Origin: Texcoconibacillus texcoconensis
GTDB lineage: Bacteria > Bacillota > Bacilli > Bacillales > Salisediminibacteriaceae
Assembly: GCF_014202575.1 (NCBI RefSeq)
Contig: NZ_JACHHB010000004.1
Location: 62,001 to 126,000 of the forward strand
DNA length: 64,000 nt
Reading direction: 5' to 3'
Of this stretch, positions 43,717 to 52,630 are shown in pieces; position 1 is the first letter of the stretch; each line of letters begins with the position of its first letter. A program made the position numbers and the translations under genes. A model generated the notes under the pieces. It saw only the letters and a list, made by a program, of their open reading frames with translations, was not told the origin of the DNA and did no database searches.

Positions 43717-44175
43717 TTACTGAATGATTGTTTCGACTAATAGCCGAACCATCGAGACGACATATGCACTGACGACACCATAAATTAACACAGCACCACC
43801 GATGCGGAACATATTCGCCCCGATTCCTGAGACAAGCCCTTCATGTCGGTACTCCATCGCGGCACTTGCAAGAGAGTTTGTAAATCCAGTGATTGGTACA
43901 ATGACACCCGCCCCAAAAATGCGCGACAATTTCTTATACCAACCGAGCCCTGTTAAAAGTCCAGAAATCACGATTAATGTGGCAAGCATAGGTGCGATTG
44001 CCTCTTTTTCTGTTAATGAAAACGACGTGATATACACATTCCAAATCCATTGACCAAACATTGAAATGAAGCCTCCGGCGATAAAAGCTAAGAAACTTTT
44101 TTGCAACCACTGATTTGAAATAAGCAGCTTTCGCTCTTTTGGGTACTCTGTCTTTAATTTATCGATCGTTTTCAT
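43717..44175 (-). CDS. spoVAC: Stage V sporulation protein AC (primary spoVA operon)
   Basis: A 152-residue membrane protein with four helices and SpoVAC patterns AFIAGGFISMFGQWIWN and GAGVIVPITGFTNSLASAAMEYRHEGLV. First gene of the operon here, behind a sigma-G-type promoter; in B. subtilis spoVAA and spoVAB come first, and they are missing. The ATG at 44175 is about ten bases after GGGGA; a GTG three codons earlier lies on top of that site. Confidence 0.93.
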   Translation of the reverse strand: MKTIDKLKTEYPKERKLLISNQWLQKSFLAFIAGGFISMFGQWIWNVYITSFSLTEKEAIAPMLATLIVISGLLTGLGWYKKLSRIFGAGVIVPITGFTNSLASAAMEYRHEGLVSGIGANMFRIGGAVLIYGVVSAYVVSMVRLLVETIIQ

Positions 44176-44200
44176 CTTGTTCACTCCCCATATCTAACGT

Positions 44201-44231
44201 TAGTATGTTTCGATATCTGTAGAATCATTCT
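44201..44231 (-). promoter_or_regulatory. Sigma-G-type promoter for the primary spoVA operon
   Basis: On the minus strand AGAATG (44231-44226), 18-base spacer, CATACTA (44207-44201). The -10 is a perfect match to the forespore pattern CATnnTA, and the -35 is close to TGAATA. Located about 25 bases upstream of the spoVAC start. Forespore sigma-G control of spoVA is known in B. subtilis. Confidence 0.62.
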
Positions 44232-44287
44232 TCTTAATTGGAAAGAACGATAGTCATTTCATAAACACAAAAAAGCGACCAAACGGG

Positions 44288-45043
44288 TCAGGAACCCATT
44301 TGATCGCGAATCTGCTCTAAGATTTTTTTCTCCAACCGCGACACCTGAACTTGCGAGATGCCGAGACGTTCAGCAACTTCTGACTGCGTCCTGTCTTTAT
44401 AGTACCTCATATACACAATTAAACGTTCTCTTTCTTGCAAATGGTCAATCGCATCTTTAAGGGCTATTTTTTCAAACCAGTGCGATTCACTATTATCTGC
44501 TATTTGATCTTGAAGTGTAATTGGATCTCCGTCATTTTCATAAACGGTTTCATGAATCGACGTTAAACTGCGGCTCGCTTCTTGAGCGAATACGACTTCT
44601 TCCGGCGATAAATCTAATGCATCAGCTAACTCTTGAATCGTCGGACTCCGACCATGCTTTTTTGTCCAATCGTCTTTTTCTTTACGAATCTTATTGGCGC
44701 TTTCTTTAATGGAACGACTCACTTTTACGGTACCATCATCACGAAGGAATCGTTGGATTTCACCGATAATCATTGGCACTGCATAAGTTGAAAATTTTAC
44801 ATCATACGATAAATCGAACTTATCAATCGACTTAATTAATCCAATACAACCAATTTGGAATAAATCGTCAGGATCATAGCCTCGATTTAAAAAACGTTGA
44901 ACGACAGACCATACCAATCTCGTATTTTGTTGAACAATCGAATCTCTTGCTTCTTGCTTTCCATCTTGCGCTTGTCTTATAAGCGTTTTTAACTCACCGT
45001 CACTCAAGCGTTTCGTGCTACCGTTGGATACTTCGACATCCAT
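44288..45043 (-). CDS. sigF: Forespore sigma factor SigF
   Basis: A 251-residue sigma-70 family factor specific to the early forespore. Region 2 (FSTYAVPMIIGEIQRFLRDDGTVKV), region 3 (SPEEVVFAQEA) and region 4 helix-turn-helix (RTQSEVAERLGISQVQVSRLEKKI) are near identical to B. subtilis SigF. It is held inactive by SpoIIAB. The ATG at 45043 follows GAGGTG by six bases; a GTG eight codons upstream overlaps the spoIIAB end and is less likely. Third gene of spoIIA. Confidence 0.97.
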   Translation of the reverse strand: MDVEVSNGSTKRLSDGELKTLIRQAQDGKQEARDSIVQQNTRLVWSVVQRFLNRGYDPDDLFQIGCIGLIKSIDKFDLSYDVKFSTYAVPMIIGEIQRFLRDDGTVKVSRSIKESANKIRKEKDDWTKKHGRSPTIQELADALDLSPEEVVFAQEASRSLTSIHETVYENDGDPITLQDQIADNSESHWFEKIALKDAIDHLQERERLIVYMRYYKDRTQSEVAERLGISQVQVSRLEKKILEQIRDQMGS

Positions 45044-45057
45044 GGGCAACACCTCAC

Positions 45058-45498
45058 TTAATTGCACAACGCTTTACGTTGTGACAAGCGTTTGGTCATT
45101 TTCACCGTTGTTCCCATTAATGGAGAAGAAGAGATATCGACCTCATCCATAAAATTTTCCATAATGGTAAAGCCCATGCCGCTACGTTCCATTTCAGGCT
45201 TCGATGTGTACATCGGTTGACGCGCTTCATGCACATCATCCATACCGATTCCTTCATCTTGAATCATCAGGTGGATCCGTTCCTCATCTAACTCAACACG
45301 AATAAAAACGAATCCATCTTCTTTATCTTTGTATCCATGGATGACGGCATTTGTTACAGCTTCAGAGACAACGGTTTTAATTTCATTCAACTCATCTACA
45401 GTAGGATCAAGTTGACTGACAAACGCAGCCACTGTTACGCGAGCAAACGACTCATTTGAACTAACCGCCGAACACTTTAATTCCATGATATTATTCAT
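45058..45498 (-). CDS. spoIIAB: Anti-sigma F factor / serine kinase SpoIIAB
   Basis: A 146-residue GHKL kinase that binds SigF and phosphorylates SpoIIAA. N-box [14 protein letters not shown]1 DEGIGM and G2 [14 protein letters not shown] are present. Same length as in B. subtilis. ATG overlaps the spoIIAA stop by 4 bases. Confidence 0.97.
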   Translation of the reverse strand: MNNIMELKCSAVSSNESFARVTVAAFVSQLDPTVDELNEIKTVVSEAVTNAVIHGYKDKEDGFVFIRVELDEERIHLMIQDEGIGMDDVHEARQPMYTSKPEMERSGMGFTIMENFMDEVDISSSPLMGTTVKMTKRLSQRKALCN

Positions 45499-45848
45499 GA
45501 CGCCACCCCCAACGTCGATAGCGCATCAAGCTCATCATCTTCTAAACGAATGATTTTAAACATCCCGGACATTTCAAATAGACGCTTAATCTGCTGCGGA
45601 ATTGAACAAACGACAATTTGTCCCCCGATATTTTGCACAAATTTATACCTTCCTAGAATTACGCCAAGACCTGAGCTATCCATGAACGTAAGATTTGATA
45701 AATTCAACAAAACATCTTCAACATCCAACTTCTCTAAAGATTCGTCCACTTGTTCTTTAAGCTGCTTCGACGTATGATGATCTAACTCACCATCGAGTCG
45801 TACACAGAGCACATGGCCGCGCTGTTCTAGGTCGACCTTTAAACTCAT
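45495..45848 (-). CDS. spoIIAA: Anti-anti-sigma factor SpoIIAA
   Basis: A 117-residue STAS-domain protein. The phosphorylated serine is S58 in [15 protein letters not shown]. Unphosphorylated SpoIIAA displaces SigF from SpoIIAB. The start is the ATG at 45848 ([11 protein letters not shown]), matching B. subtilis; two in-frame GTG codons upstream are not needed. First gene of the spoIIA operon, with a sigma-H-like promoter and Spo0A box upstream. Confidence 0.96.
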   Translation of the reverse strand: MSLKVDLEQRGHVLCVRLDGELDHHTSKQLKEQVDESLEKLDVEDVLLNLSNLTFMDSSGLGVILGRYKFVQNIGGQIVVCSIPQQIKRLFEMSGMFKIIRLEDDELDALSTLGVAS

Positions 45849-45922
45849 TTTCGTCACCACTCCTTAATGACCATAATGTTTGCCCCTTTAGGAAACCTTC
45901 CTCTTCACGGCGCATGTGTCTC

Positions 45923-45950
45923 ATTTCTTCACGGTGAATGATATATCCTT
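45923..45950 (-). promoter_or_regulatory. Candidate sigma-H promoter of spoIIA
   Basis: On the minus strand AAGGATATA (45950-45942) resembles the sigma-H -35 (RnAGGAwWW), and GAAGAAAT-like AGAAAT near 45929-45923 is a weak -10 after 12 bases. The spoIIA operon uses sigma-H in B. subtilis. Confidence 0.42.
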
Positions 45951-45973
45951 CTCGAAGACAAAACTAGCGACCA

Positions 45974-45980
45974 TTCGTCA
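45974..45980 (-). promoter_or_regulatory. Candidate Spo0A box upstream of spoIIA
   Basis: TGACGAA on the minus strand matches the Spo0A box TGNCGAA and lies about 25 bases upstream of the candidate sigma-H -35. Spo0A~P activates spoIIA in B. subtilis. Confidence 0.45.
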
Positions 45981-45996
45981 AAAATAGAAGTCATTT

Positions 45997-47163
45997 TTAA
46001 TCTTTACCGACAAGTTGAGACGTCGTTCGTTTGAACAATTGCCACCACGATGCTTCAGCAATTTCTTCGTTTGCGACTAAGTCTGCTTCTTGTAGTCGTT
46101 CACCATCAAGAGTAACCGTTAATGTACCTAGTCGATCTCCTTTATTTATTGGCGCGCTTAATCCTGACTCTAATTCAATCTCAGTGTCTACTTCTTCAAT
46201 CGATTGTCCTTTTTTCGTTAGTAAAGAAACATTATGGTCGGTAACTGCATCAACACGAGATTTTTCACCTTTGCTCACTTTCACCTCATCGATGACCGTA
46301 CCTTGTTCATACAATTTTTCAACCTGATATTGACCAAAAGCGTAGTCAAACATCTCTGTAATTTGTCTATTTCTTTCCTTCGGTGACTCGGCCCCCATGA
46401 CGACAGCAATTGTACGCATATCTTGTTTTTTAGCAGTAGCCGCTAAACAATATTCTGCTTCACTTGTATACCCCGTTTTCAAACCATCAACGCCAGGGTA
46501 AAACTTCACTAACTTGTTCGTGTTAACAAGCCAAAATTTTTCTTCACTATCTTCGCGTAAGTAATCCTCGTATAAACCTGTAAACGCAGTAATTTGTTCA
46601 TGATTTAATAACTCTTGAGACATTTTCGACAAATCCGCAGCCGTTGAGTAATGATCTTCATCAGGTAAACCATTTGAATTTACAAAATGCGTATTTTCTA
46701 ACCCTAACTCTTCAGCTCTTTCATTCATCATGTTTACAAATTCTTCTTCAGTCCCTGAAATATGTTCAGCCATTGCAACAGAAGCATCATTTCCTGAGGC
46801 AATCGCTATCCCTTTGAGCATATCTTCTACTGTCATCGTCTCACCAGGCTCGAGAAAGATTTGTGAGCCCCCCATTGAGGCCGCCCGTTCACTAGCACGC
46901 ACTTCTTCTGTCAACGAGATCCGCTCTTCATCCAATGCTTCCATAATTAATAACATCGTCATAATTTTCGTCATACTTGCTGGTGGAAGAGGTTCATGGC
47001 TGTTTTTATCAAATAAAACCTCTCCAGTATCACGTTCTATCAAAATTGCAGAGGTTGCCTCTTCCGCTAAATTTACCTCTTGCTCTTTTGCAAGCGCGGT
47101 ACCACTAAACGTTGTTACGAAAAAAATGCCTGCGAATAAGGCCGAAAACCATCCACTTTTCAT
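45997..47163 (-). CDS. dacF: D-alanyl-D-alanine carboxypeptidase DacF
   Basis: A 388-residue penicillin-binding protein expressed in the forespore. Signal peptide (about 1-25), SxxK at SMTK (about residue 62-65), SGN (near 118) and KTG (near 227), followed by a PBP5 C-terminal domain and anchor. It resembles DacB (23805-24959) in plan, but lies beside spoIIA as dacF does in B. subtilis. GGAGGGATAGCT precedes the ATG. A sigma-F-like promoter is just upstream. Confidence 0.93.
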   Translation of the reverse strand: MKSGWFSALFAGIFFVTTFSGTALAKEQEVNLAEEATSAILIERDTGEVLFDKNSHEPLPPASMTKIMTMLLIMEALDEERISLTEEVRASERAASMGGSQIFLEPGETMTVEDMLKGIAIASGNDASVAMAEHISGTEEEFVNMMNERAEELGLENTHFVNSNGLPDEDHYSTAADLSKMSQELLNHEQITAFTGLYEDYLREDSEEKFWLVNTNKLVKFYPGVDGLKTGYTSEAEYCLAATAKKQDMRTIAVVMGAESPKERNRQITEMFDYAFGQYQVEKLYEQGTVIDEVKVSKGEKSRVDAVTDHNVSLLTKKGQSIEEVDTEIELESGLSAPINKGDRLGTLTVTLDGERLQEADLVANEEIAEASWWQLFKRTTSQLVGKD

Positions 47164-47189
47164 AGCTATCCCTCCTCATTTGTCTTTAC

Positions 47190-47218
47190 CATTTTCTCCA
47201 GAAACAACCTTTTTATAC
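47190..47218 (-). promoter_or_regulatory. Candidate sigma-F promoter for dacF
   Basis: On the minus strand GTATA (47218-47214), 14-base spacer, GGAGAAAATG (47199-47190), which matches the sigma-F -10 pattern GGnnAnAnTR. The spacer is one base shorter than usual. dacF is sigma-F controlled in B. subtilis. Confidence 0.5.
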
Positions 47219-47224
47219 CATAAT

Positions 47225-47259
47225 CCAAAAAAAGAAACCTTACCAGACGGTAAGATTTC
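47225..47259 (-). terminator. Terminator after pdp
   Basis: GAAATCTTACC / GGTAAGGTTTC hairpin with a 4-base loop and a T run on the minus strand, 36 bases after the pdp stop. Confidence 0.85.
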
Positions 47260-47295
47260 TCCATTTCGAAAACGTAAACAGTTTTGTAAAACTTT

Positions 47296-48600
47296 TTATG
47301 ATGAAAATGTATCGTAAACAAGCGTCGGTGACTCAACAGCTTCAGAACTGATTTTAAATGCATCAATGATACGCTCAGATACGTTATTGATATCTTTATT
47401 ATTTGCATGCATGATTGCTAACGGTTCACCTTTTTTGACAGCGTCTCCAATTTTCTTTTTCAATTCAATGCCGACTGCAAGATCGATCTCTGAATCTTTT
47501 GTTGCACGTCCAGCACCTAACATCATAGCCGCAGTACCAATTTCGTCAGCAACAATTTCACTGACATAGCCATCTTTACTTGCAGTGACTTCAATTGTAT
47601 GTTCGGCCACAGGTAAACGGTTTAAATCGCGAATCACAGAGCTATCCCCACCTTGAGCATCCAAGAACTGCTCAAATTTTTCCATCGCTGCACCAGATTT
47701 AATTGCATCTTCTAACATTTTGCGCGCTTCATCTGTCGTTTTCGCCTTTTCAGCTAACACGACCATATGACTTCCAAGTGTAAGGCACAGTTCCGTCAAA
47801 TCTGTTGGCCCATCTCCACGAAGTGTATAAGCTGCTTCTTTTACTTCAAGAGCATTTCCTACCATATACCCTAACGGTTGGTTCATATCCGAAATCACAG
47901 CCGTTGTTTGTCGACCGAGTTCTTTTCCAATATGCACCATTGCCTCTGCTAACGCTTTCGAATCCTCTAAACTCTTCATGAATGCACCAGAGCCTGTTTT
48001 CACATCAAGAACAATCGAATCTGCTCCAGCTGCTAATTTTTTACTCATGATCGAGCTTGCAATTAACGGAATTGAATTGACGGTTCCTGTTACGTCACGT
48101 AAAGAATAGAGCTTTTTATCCGCTGGTGTTAAGTTTTCACTTTGACCCATTACCGCTAATCCATTGTTATTCACAAGATCAACAAATTGCTGTTTTTCTA
48201 TTTCGACATGAAAGCCTGGGACCGCTTCCATTTTATCGACAGTTCCACCAGTATGTCCTAAGCCACGTCCACTCATTTTTGCTACAGGTACGCCTACACT
48301 TGCTACAAGAGGAGCGAGGATAAGTGTCGTTGTATCTCCAACACCGCCAGTACTGTGCTTATCGACTTTAATCCCTTCGATTTCTGAAAGGTCAATCGTA
48401 TCACCAGAATACATCATCGCTTTTGTGATCGCAGCTTTTTCACGCTCATCCATGTCTTGGAAATAAATAGCCATTGCTAAAGCGCTTGCTTGATAGTCAG
48501 GAACATCCCCTTTTGTATATCCTTCAACAAAAAAGTTAATTTCTTCTTCAGTTAAAGAGTTTCCGTCACGTTTCTTTTCAATAATGTCAACGATTCTCAT
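47296..48600 (-). CDS. pdp: Pyrimidine-nucleoside phosphorylase
   Basis: A 434-residue enzyme that cleaves uridine and thymidine with phosphate. The glycine-rich phosphate loop [15 protein letters not shown] is at about 80-95, and the [17 protein letters not shown] signature follows. It works with DeoB, encoded directly upstream, to feed ribose-1-phosphate into central metabolism. In other Bacillus genomes punA lies between deoB and pdp or dacF; here it is missing. Confidence 0.95.
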   Translation of the reverse strand: MRIVDIIEKKRDGNSLTEEEINFFVEGYTKGDVPDYQASALAMAIYFQDMDEREKAAITKAMMYSGDTIDLSEIEGIKVDKHSTGGVGDTTTLILAPLVASVGVPVAKMSGRGLGHTGGTVDKMEAVPGFHVEIEKQQFVDLVNNNGLAVMGQSENLTPADKKLYSLRDVTGTVNSIPLIASSIMSKKLAAGADSIVLDVKTGSGAFMKSLEDSKALAEAMVHIGKELGRQTTAVISDMNQPLGYMVGNALEVKEAAYTLRGDGPTDLTELCLTLGSHMVVLAEKAKTTDEARKMLEDAIKSGAAMEKFEQFLDAQGGDSSVIRDLNRLPVAEHTIEVTASKDGYVSEIVADEIGTAAMMLGAGRATKDSEIDLAVGIELKKKIGDAVKKGEPLAIMHANNKDINNVSERIIDAFKISSEAVESPTLVYDTFSS

Positions 48601-48635
48601 TTTTATTTCCCCCTCAAATTAGTGATTGATAAACT

Positions 48636-48671
48636 GATTTAATGATAAGCGCAAAGACTTATCATTAAATC
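48636..48671. repeat. Perfect 14-base inverted repeat at the deoB stop
   Basis: GATTTAATGATAAG / CTTATCATTAAATC with an 8-base loop, overlapping the deoB stop codon. On the minus strand no T run follows, so it may be a stabilising hairpin between deoB and pdp rather than a terminator. Confidence 0.7.
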
Positions 48672-49846
48672 TTGTTTAAGAAACTTACACCGTGCTCTGG
48701 CATCTTCACATTAAAGTTATCAGCAACTGTCGCACCAATATCAGCAAATGTTTCGCGAATTCCTAAGTTTTTCGCCTCTTCCATTTGCGGTGAATAAACG
48801 AGCAACGGCACATATTCTCTCGTGTGATCTGTTCCGTGGTGAACAGGGTCATTACCATGATCGGCTGTGATAATAAGCAAGTCGTCATCTCCAATTTGAT
48901 CGATCACTTCAGTAAGACGCTCATCATATTCCTCTAAAGCTTTACCATAACCGATTGGATCGCGACGGTGTCCAAATTTCGCATCAAAATCTACGAGGTT
49001 TAAGAAGCTCAAACCTGTAAATGATTGACCTAATGTCTGATTTAATTTATCCATACCATCCATGTTATCTGTTGTTTTTAATGACTCTGTAATCCCTTCT
49101 CCATCATAAATATCCGAAATCTTTCCGATGGAAATGGAATCGTAACCTGCATCTTTCAACTCATTCATAACAGTGCGTTCAAATGGTTTTAATGCCAAAT
49201 CTTTACGGTTCGATGTGCGTTCCCAGTTGCCATTAGAACCAACAAATGGTCGCGCAATGATTCTACCGAGCATGTATGGATCATCTAACGTTAATTCACG
49301 CGCGATGTCGCAAATCTTATACAATTCATCAATGCTCACAACTTCTTCGTGAGCTGCAATTTGTAATACAGAGTCTGCAGATGTATAAACAATTAAAGCA
49401 CCTGTATCTACATGCTCTTGTGCTAACTCGTCCAATATCTCAGTTCCAGAAGCAGGTTTATTTCCAATCACTTTACGGCCTGTACGCTCTTCTAGCTCGT
49501 CAATTAATTCTTTAGGGAAACCGTCAGGAAATACACGGAATGGCTGGTCTACGCGCAGACCCATAATTTCCCAATGTCCCGTCATCGTATCTTTTCCGTT
49601 TGATGCTTCTTCCATTTTTCCATAATGCGCAAGAGGTTGGTCGACTTTTTCAACACCTTGAATTTCACGAATATTTGATAGGCCTAGTCGTCCCATATTT
49701 GGCATCTTAAGTCCATTCATTTTCTCTGCAATATGACCTAACGTGTCTGCGCCTTCATCATCGAATTGTTTTGCATCTGGAGACTCGCCAACCCCTACAG
49801 AGTCCATAACAATTAAAAAGATTCTTTGATATCGTTTTACATCCAT
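48665..49846 (-). CDS. deoB: Phosphopentomutase
   Basis: A 393-residue alkaline-phosphatase-superfamily enzyme that interconverts (deoxy)ribose-1- and -5-phosphate. Metal site [10 protein letters not shown] (residues about 12-21) and [19 protein letters not shown] near 325-344 are clear. ATG at 49846 lies nine bases after GGAGG; a TTG three codons earlier is too close. First gene of deoB-pdp. Confidence 0.95.
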   Translation of the reverse strand: MDVKRYQRIFLIVMDSVGVGESPDAKQFDDEGADTLGHIAEKMNGLKMPNMGRLGLSNIREIQGVEKVDQPLAHYGKMEEASNGKDTMTGHWEIMGLRVDQPFRVFPDGFPKELIDELEERTGRKVIGNKPASGTEILDELAQEHVDTGALIVYTSADSVLQIAAHEEVVSIDELYKICDIARELTLDDPYMLGRIIARPFVGSNGNWERTSNRKDLALKPFERTVMNELKDAGYDSISIGKISDIYDGEGITESLKTTDNMDGMDKLNQTLGQSFTGLSFLNLVDFDAKFGHRRDPIGYGKALEEYDERLTEVIDQIGDDDLLIITADHGNDPVHHGTDHTREYVPLLVYSPQMEEAKNLGIRETFADIGATVADNFNVKMPEHGVSFLNKI

Positions 49847-49920
49847 TACTTTCAATCCTCCAATATAAAATTCCCTTATGTTTATGGGTCTTTAACAAAT
49901 TTATATCATTACTTTAAGTT

Positions 49921-49964
49921 GTCAGAAGTCTGACCTTTGAGCACGTATAGAATAAGCTATACGT
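49921..49964. repeat. Two short inverted repeats downstream of xerD
   Basis: GTCAGA-AG-TCTGAC at 49921-49934 and ACGTATAG-N6-CTATACGT at 49943-49964, both perfect. They lie in the gap between xerD and deoB. Neither is followed by a good T run on the minus strand, so a terminator role is uncertain. Confidence 0.5.
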
Positions 49965-49970
49965 CATAGC

Positions 49971-50867
49971 TTAAGCTCGTGGGTGATAATAAGAATAAAC
50001 ATCTCTTAAACGCGCTTTCGATACGTGGGTGTAAATCTCTGTTGTTGATATGTCTGCATGCCCTAGCATTTCTTGTACAGCTCTAAGATCTGCCCCATTT
50101 TCAAGTAAATGCGTAGCAAAAGAATGCCGCAACGTATGGGGTGTAAGCGTTTTTTCAATTCGTGCTCCTTGTGCTAACTTTTTCAGAACCTTCCAAAACC
50201 CTTGCCTTGATATTGGTCGCCCATGTTGATTAACAAACAAGAAATCATGATCTTTTCCTTTTATAAGTATGCCTCTTCCCCTTGATAAATATGTGCTCAA
50301 GGCTTCTTGTGCCATCTTACCAAGCGGGATAATTCGCTCTTTATTCCCCTTTCCTACACAGCGAATAAACCCCATTTGTAAATGAACATCTGAAAGTTTT
50401 AAGTCACACAACTCTGAAACACGTAAACCTGTTGCATAAAGGACTTCCAACATCGATTTATTCCTTTGTCCAAGTGGCGTCTTTAAATCTGGTACATTTA
50501 ATAAAGCTTCAACTTCACTCGTTGAAAGCACTTTAGGTAGCGCTTTCTTCGCCTTCGGAATTTCAATGTGGACAGTCGGGTCTTCTGTAACCCTCTGCTC
50601 TCGTAAAAGGAATTGGTGAAATGCACGAATAGACGAAATGGTTCGAGCAATCGTTGATACCGCTTTCTCTTGCTCCCTTAGATGATAAAGGTAATGCATG
50701 ATCGCGGTACGATTGATCCCATCCAATTGTTCGACCTTTTCCACTTTTTTTAAGTAAAGGATATATGGATTTAAATCCCTTTCATATGCATTTGTCGTAT
50801 TCTTTGAAAGCCCACGTTCTACGATCGAATAATGTATAAACGATTGAAGTGCTTCATCCATATTCAT
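49971..50867 (-). CDS. xerD: Tyrosine recombinase XerD
   Basis: A 298-residue site-specific recombinase that resolves chromosome dimers at dif. N-terminal SAM-like domain (1-85); catalytic residues visible are Arg in ATGLRVSEL, Lys in VGKGNKER, HxxR in [13 protein letters not shown], His in LGHADIS and Tyr in TTEIYTHV. The start is ATG 50867 shortly after AAGGAAGG, giving the normal XerD length; longer frames upstream overlap yqzK. B. subtilis calls it RipX/XerD, in the same position. Confidence 0.95.
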   Translation of the reverse strand: MNMDEALQSFIHYSIVERGLSKNTTNAYERDLNPYILYLKKVEKVEQLDGINRTAIMHYLYHLREQEKAVSTIARTISSIRAFHQFLLREQRVTEDPTVHIEIPKAKKALPKVLSTSEVEALLNVPDLKTPLGQRNKSMLEVLYATGLRVSELCDLKLSDVHLQMGFIRCVGKGNKERIIPLGKMAQEALSTYLSRGRGILIKGKDHDFLFVNQHGRPISRQGFWKVLKKLAQGARIEKTLTPHTLRHSFATHLLENGADLRAVQEMLGHADISTTEIYTHVSKARLRDVYSYYHPRA

Positions 50868-50896
50868 TGCTACCTTCCTTGTCAAGCGCTTTTTGA

Positions 50897-51127
50897 TTAC
50901 TGACCTATCTGATAGAAAAGTCGTAATCGTTCCCACACCGTTCCACTTTGAGCGCTTTCTTCTACAGTTGCTACTTTTACGGCATCACCTTTTGGTTCAT
51001 CATATCGATGATAACGCTCATATTCCGTGCTCACCCATAGAATACCATAATAAAAGATGATCGTGCACCCTAAAAAAAGAATTAATATCCACATCGTCTC
51101 CATCATCGACCGAAATAATTGACTCAT
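50897..51127 (-). CDS. yqzK: YqzK-like small membrane protein (DUF4227)
   Basis: A 76-residue protein with one membrane helix (about residues 10-30) followed by a short aromatic segment ([22 protein letters not shown]). It lies between fur and xerD as in B. subtilis yqzK. The C-terminal [12 protein letters not shown] tail is typical of this family. The function is unknown. Confidence 0.87.
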   Translation of the reverse strand: MSQLFRSMMETMWILILFLGCTIIFYYGILWVSTEYERYHRYDEPKGDAVKVATVEESAQSGTVWERLRLFYQIGQ

Positions 51128-51202
51128 CGTATATACACCTCACATCTCATACTCTCTAGTAAAAGGTATGCCAGGTGAGGACGAGCTTATACCTCTGAAA
51201 AC

Positions 51203-51247
51203 AAAAAACCATCCGTTCGACGGCTTTTTGAGCACTCAAACGGATAA
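51203..51247 (-). terminator. Terminator after fur
   Basis: ATCCGTT / AACGGAT arms, then a T run (GGTTTTTTG) on the minus strand. Confidence 0.75.
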
Positions 51248-51248
51248 T

Positions 51249-51713
51249 TTACACTTTCTCTTCGGTTTCATTTTCTTTTTGGTTACACTGTTTACAAATA
51301 CCATGAAATGTTAAACGATGATCTTTAATTTTAAATTCCCAACGTTTTTCAACTGTTTTTTCGACTTCTCCTAGAAGATCTTCCTGGATTTCATCAACAG
51401 AACCACACTCTATACACACGAGATGGTGGTGGAAGTGCGTAGCTCCTTCTTGGCGAAGGTCGTACCTAGAGACACCATCTCCAAAATTGATTTTGTCAAC
51501 AACTTTTAATTCTGTTAATAATTCTAACGTTCGGTAAACAGTAGCCAAGCCGATTTCTGGTGATTTTTCTTTCACGAGTAGATATACATCTTCAGCACTT
51601 AAGTGATCTTCTTCATGCTCTAACAACACACGAACTGTCGCTTCTCGTTGAGGGGTTAATTTATAACTTTGTGAATGCAATTGTTTCTTTATTCGTTCAA
51701 TTCGTTGTTCCAT
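51249..51713 (-). CDS. fur: Ferric uptake regulator Fur
   Basis: A 154-residue repressor. N-terminal winged helix (SYKLTPQREATVRVLLEH) and C-terminal dimerisation domain with HHHLVCIECG and the structural zinc pairs CxxC (CIECG) and CxxC (CKQCNQ). The start is ATG 51713 about ten bases after GGAGG. The promoter carries a Fur/PerR-type dyad, so autoregulation or PerR control is likely. Confidence 0.95.
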   Translation of the reverse strand: MEQRIERIKKQLHSQSYKLTPQREATVRVLLEHEEDHLSAEDVYLLVKEKSPEIGLATVYRTLELLTELKVVDKINFGDGVSRYDLRQEGATHFHHHLVCIECGSVDEIQEDLLGEVEKTVEKRWEFKIKDHRLTFHGICKQCNQKENETEEKV

Positions 51714-51746
51714 GCCATTTGCTCCTCCCGAAAGCATTTCATCTAT

Positions 51747-51776
51747 ATTATACTTCCGGTAAAATTATAGTGTCAA
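51747..51776 (-). promoter_or_regulatory. Sigma-A promoter of fur
   Basis: On the minus strand TTGACA (51776-51771), 18-base spacer, TATAAT (51752-51747): both hexamers perfect. Confidence 0.75.
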
Positions 51777-51789
51777 ATAATAATCATTA
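51775..51789. promoter_or_regulatory. Fur/PerR-type box at the fur promoter
   Basis: TAATGATTATTATTT on the minus strand abuts the -35. It matches 10 of 14 informative positions of both the PerR box (TTATAATnATTATAA) and the Fur box (TGATAATnATTATCA). In B. subtilis fur is under PerR control. Confidence 0.45.
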
Positions 51790-51834
51790 CAAAAACGTCT
51801 TTATATTATTTATTTTTTAATAATAATTATCGCA

Positions 51835-52473
51835 TTACATCACACTGACTACCCAACGCATAAAGAATGGAGACACATAACCTTCATAGGCAGCGACCGT
51901 TGCTACGAGAGCAATAATGATGATAAAAAACGATGAGTAGCTAATAAACGCTTGTGGCATTGATTCTCGCCCACGAAAAACTAGTTGACGCCATAGTTTT
52001 AATGAAAAAGCTAGCGCCACCGAGGTCACGACAAGATAAGTAGGGATCAATATCACATTTTGTGGAAATACTGATGTTAACGCAAAGATAAATCCGTCGA
52101 TACCCATTTGCTTCACTAAAAAACCAACCGTAAATCCAACAACAACCCCTTTTAAAAACAGGAGAATGAGAATCACTGGAATACCAATGACCGTCAAACC
52201 TAATAGCCACATGAGGCCAAATGTTTTTACATAATGTGTGAAACTTTGTGAAAACATGGCACTAGAAGATGCCCATTCATCTTCAGTCATGTACGAAAAA
52301 AATTGATTTAAATAGACATATAAATCATTTCTGTGAGAAACATGTAAACTATTTACGATGACAGCACCGAAAATAACCCCCATTAATAACAGAATGCTTG
52401 TAAATAGATAGGTGGATTGATGTTCTTGAAAATGGGTAACTAACGTCGTTTTCCATCGGTTGAGCGCAATCAT
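51835..52473 (-). CDS. spoIIM: Stage II sporulation protein M
   Basis: A 212-residue membrane protein with five helices. SpoIIM anchors SpoIIP and SpoIID in the septal wall-degrading complex of engulfment. The pattern FKNTLYVYLNQFF-like NDLYVYLNQFFSYM and the MWLLGLTVIGIPVILILLFLKG segment are typical. GGGAGGAATGACC precedes the start. It lies next to fur as in B. subtilis. Confidence 0.92.
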   Translation of the reverse strand: MIALNRWKTTLVTHFQEHQSTYLFTSILLLMGVIFGAVIVNSLHVSHRNDLYVYLNQFFSYMTEDEWASSSAMFSQSFTHYVKTFGLMWLLGLTVIGIPVILILLFLKGVVVGFTVGFLVKQMGIDGFIFALTSVFPQNVILIPTYLVVTSVALAFSLKLWRQLVFRGRESMPQAFISYSSFFIIIIALVATVAAYEGYVSPFFMRWVVSVM

Positions 52474-52526
52474 TGGTCATTCCTCCCTGCAGATTAACAA
52501 CATCTAAAACACGTGATTACTAGATA

Positions 52527-52555
52527 TCATTATGAACCTGCAAAGAAATCTATGA
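52527..52555 (-). promoter_or_regulatory. Candidate sigma-E promoter for spoIIM
   Basis: On the minus strand TCATAGA (52555-52549), 14-base spacer, CATAATGA (52534-52527). The -35 and the first half of the -10 fit sigma-E; the second half does not. spoIIM is in the sigma-E regulon in B. subtilis. Confidence 0.4.
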
Positions 52556-52630
52556 CTCATTTCATAGAGAAGATAGAGGAATTTCACCAATAATCATTTT
52601 ACACTTCTCATCAAAAAACTTGGCCATGCG

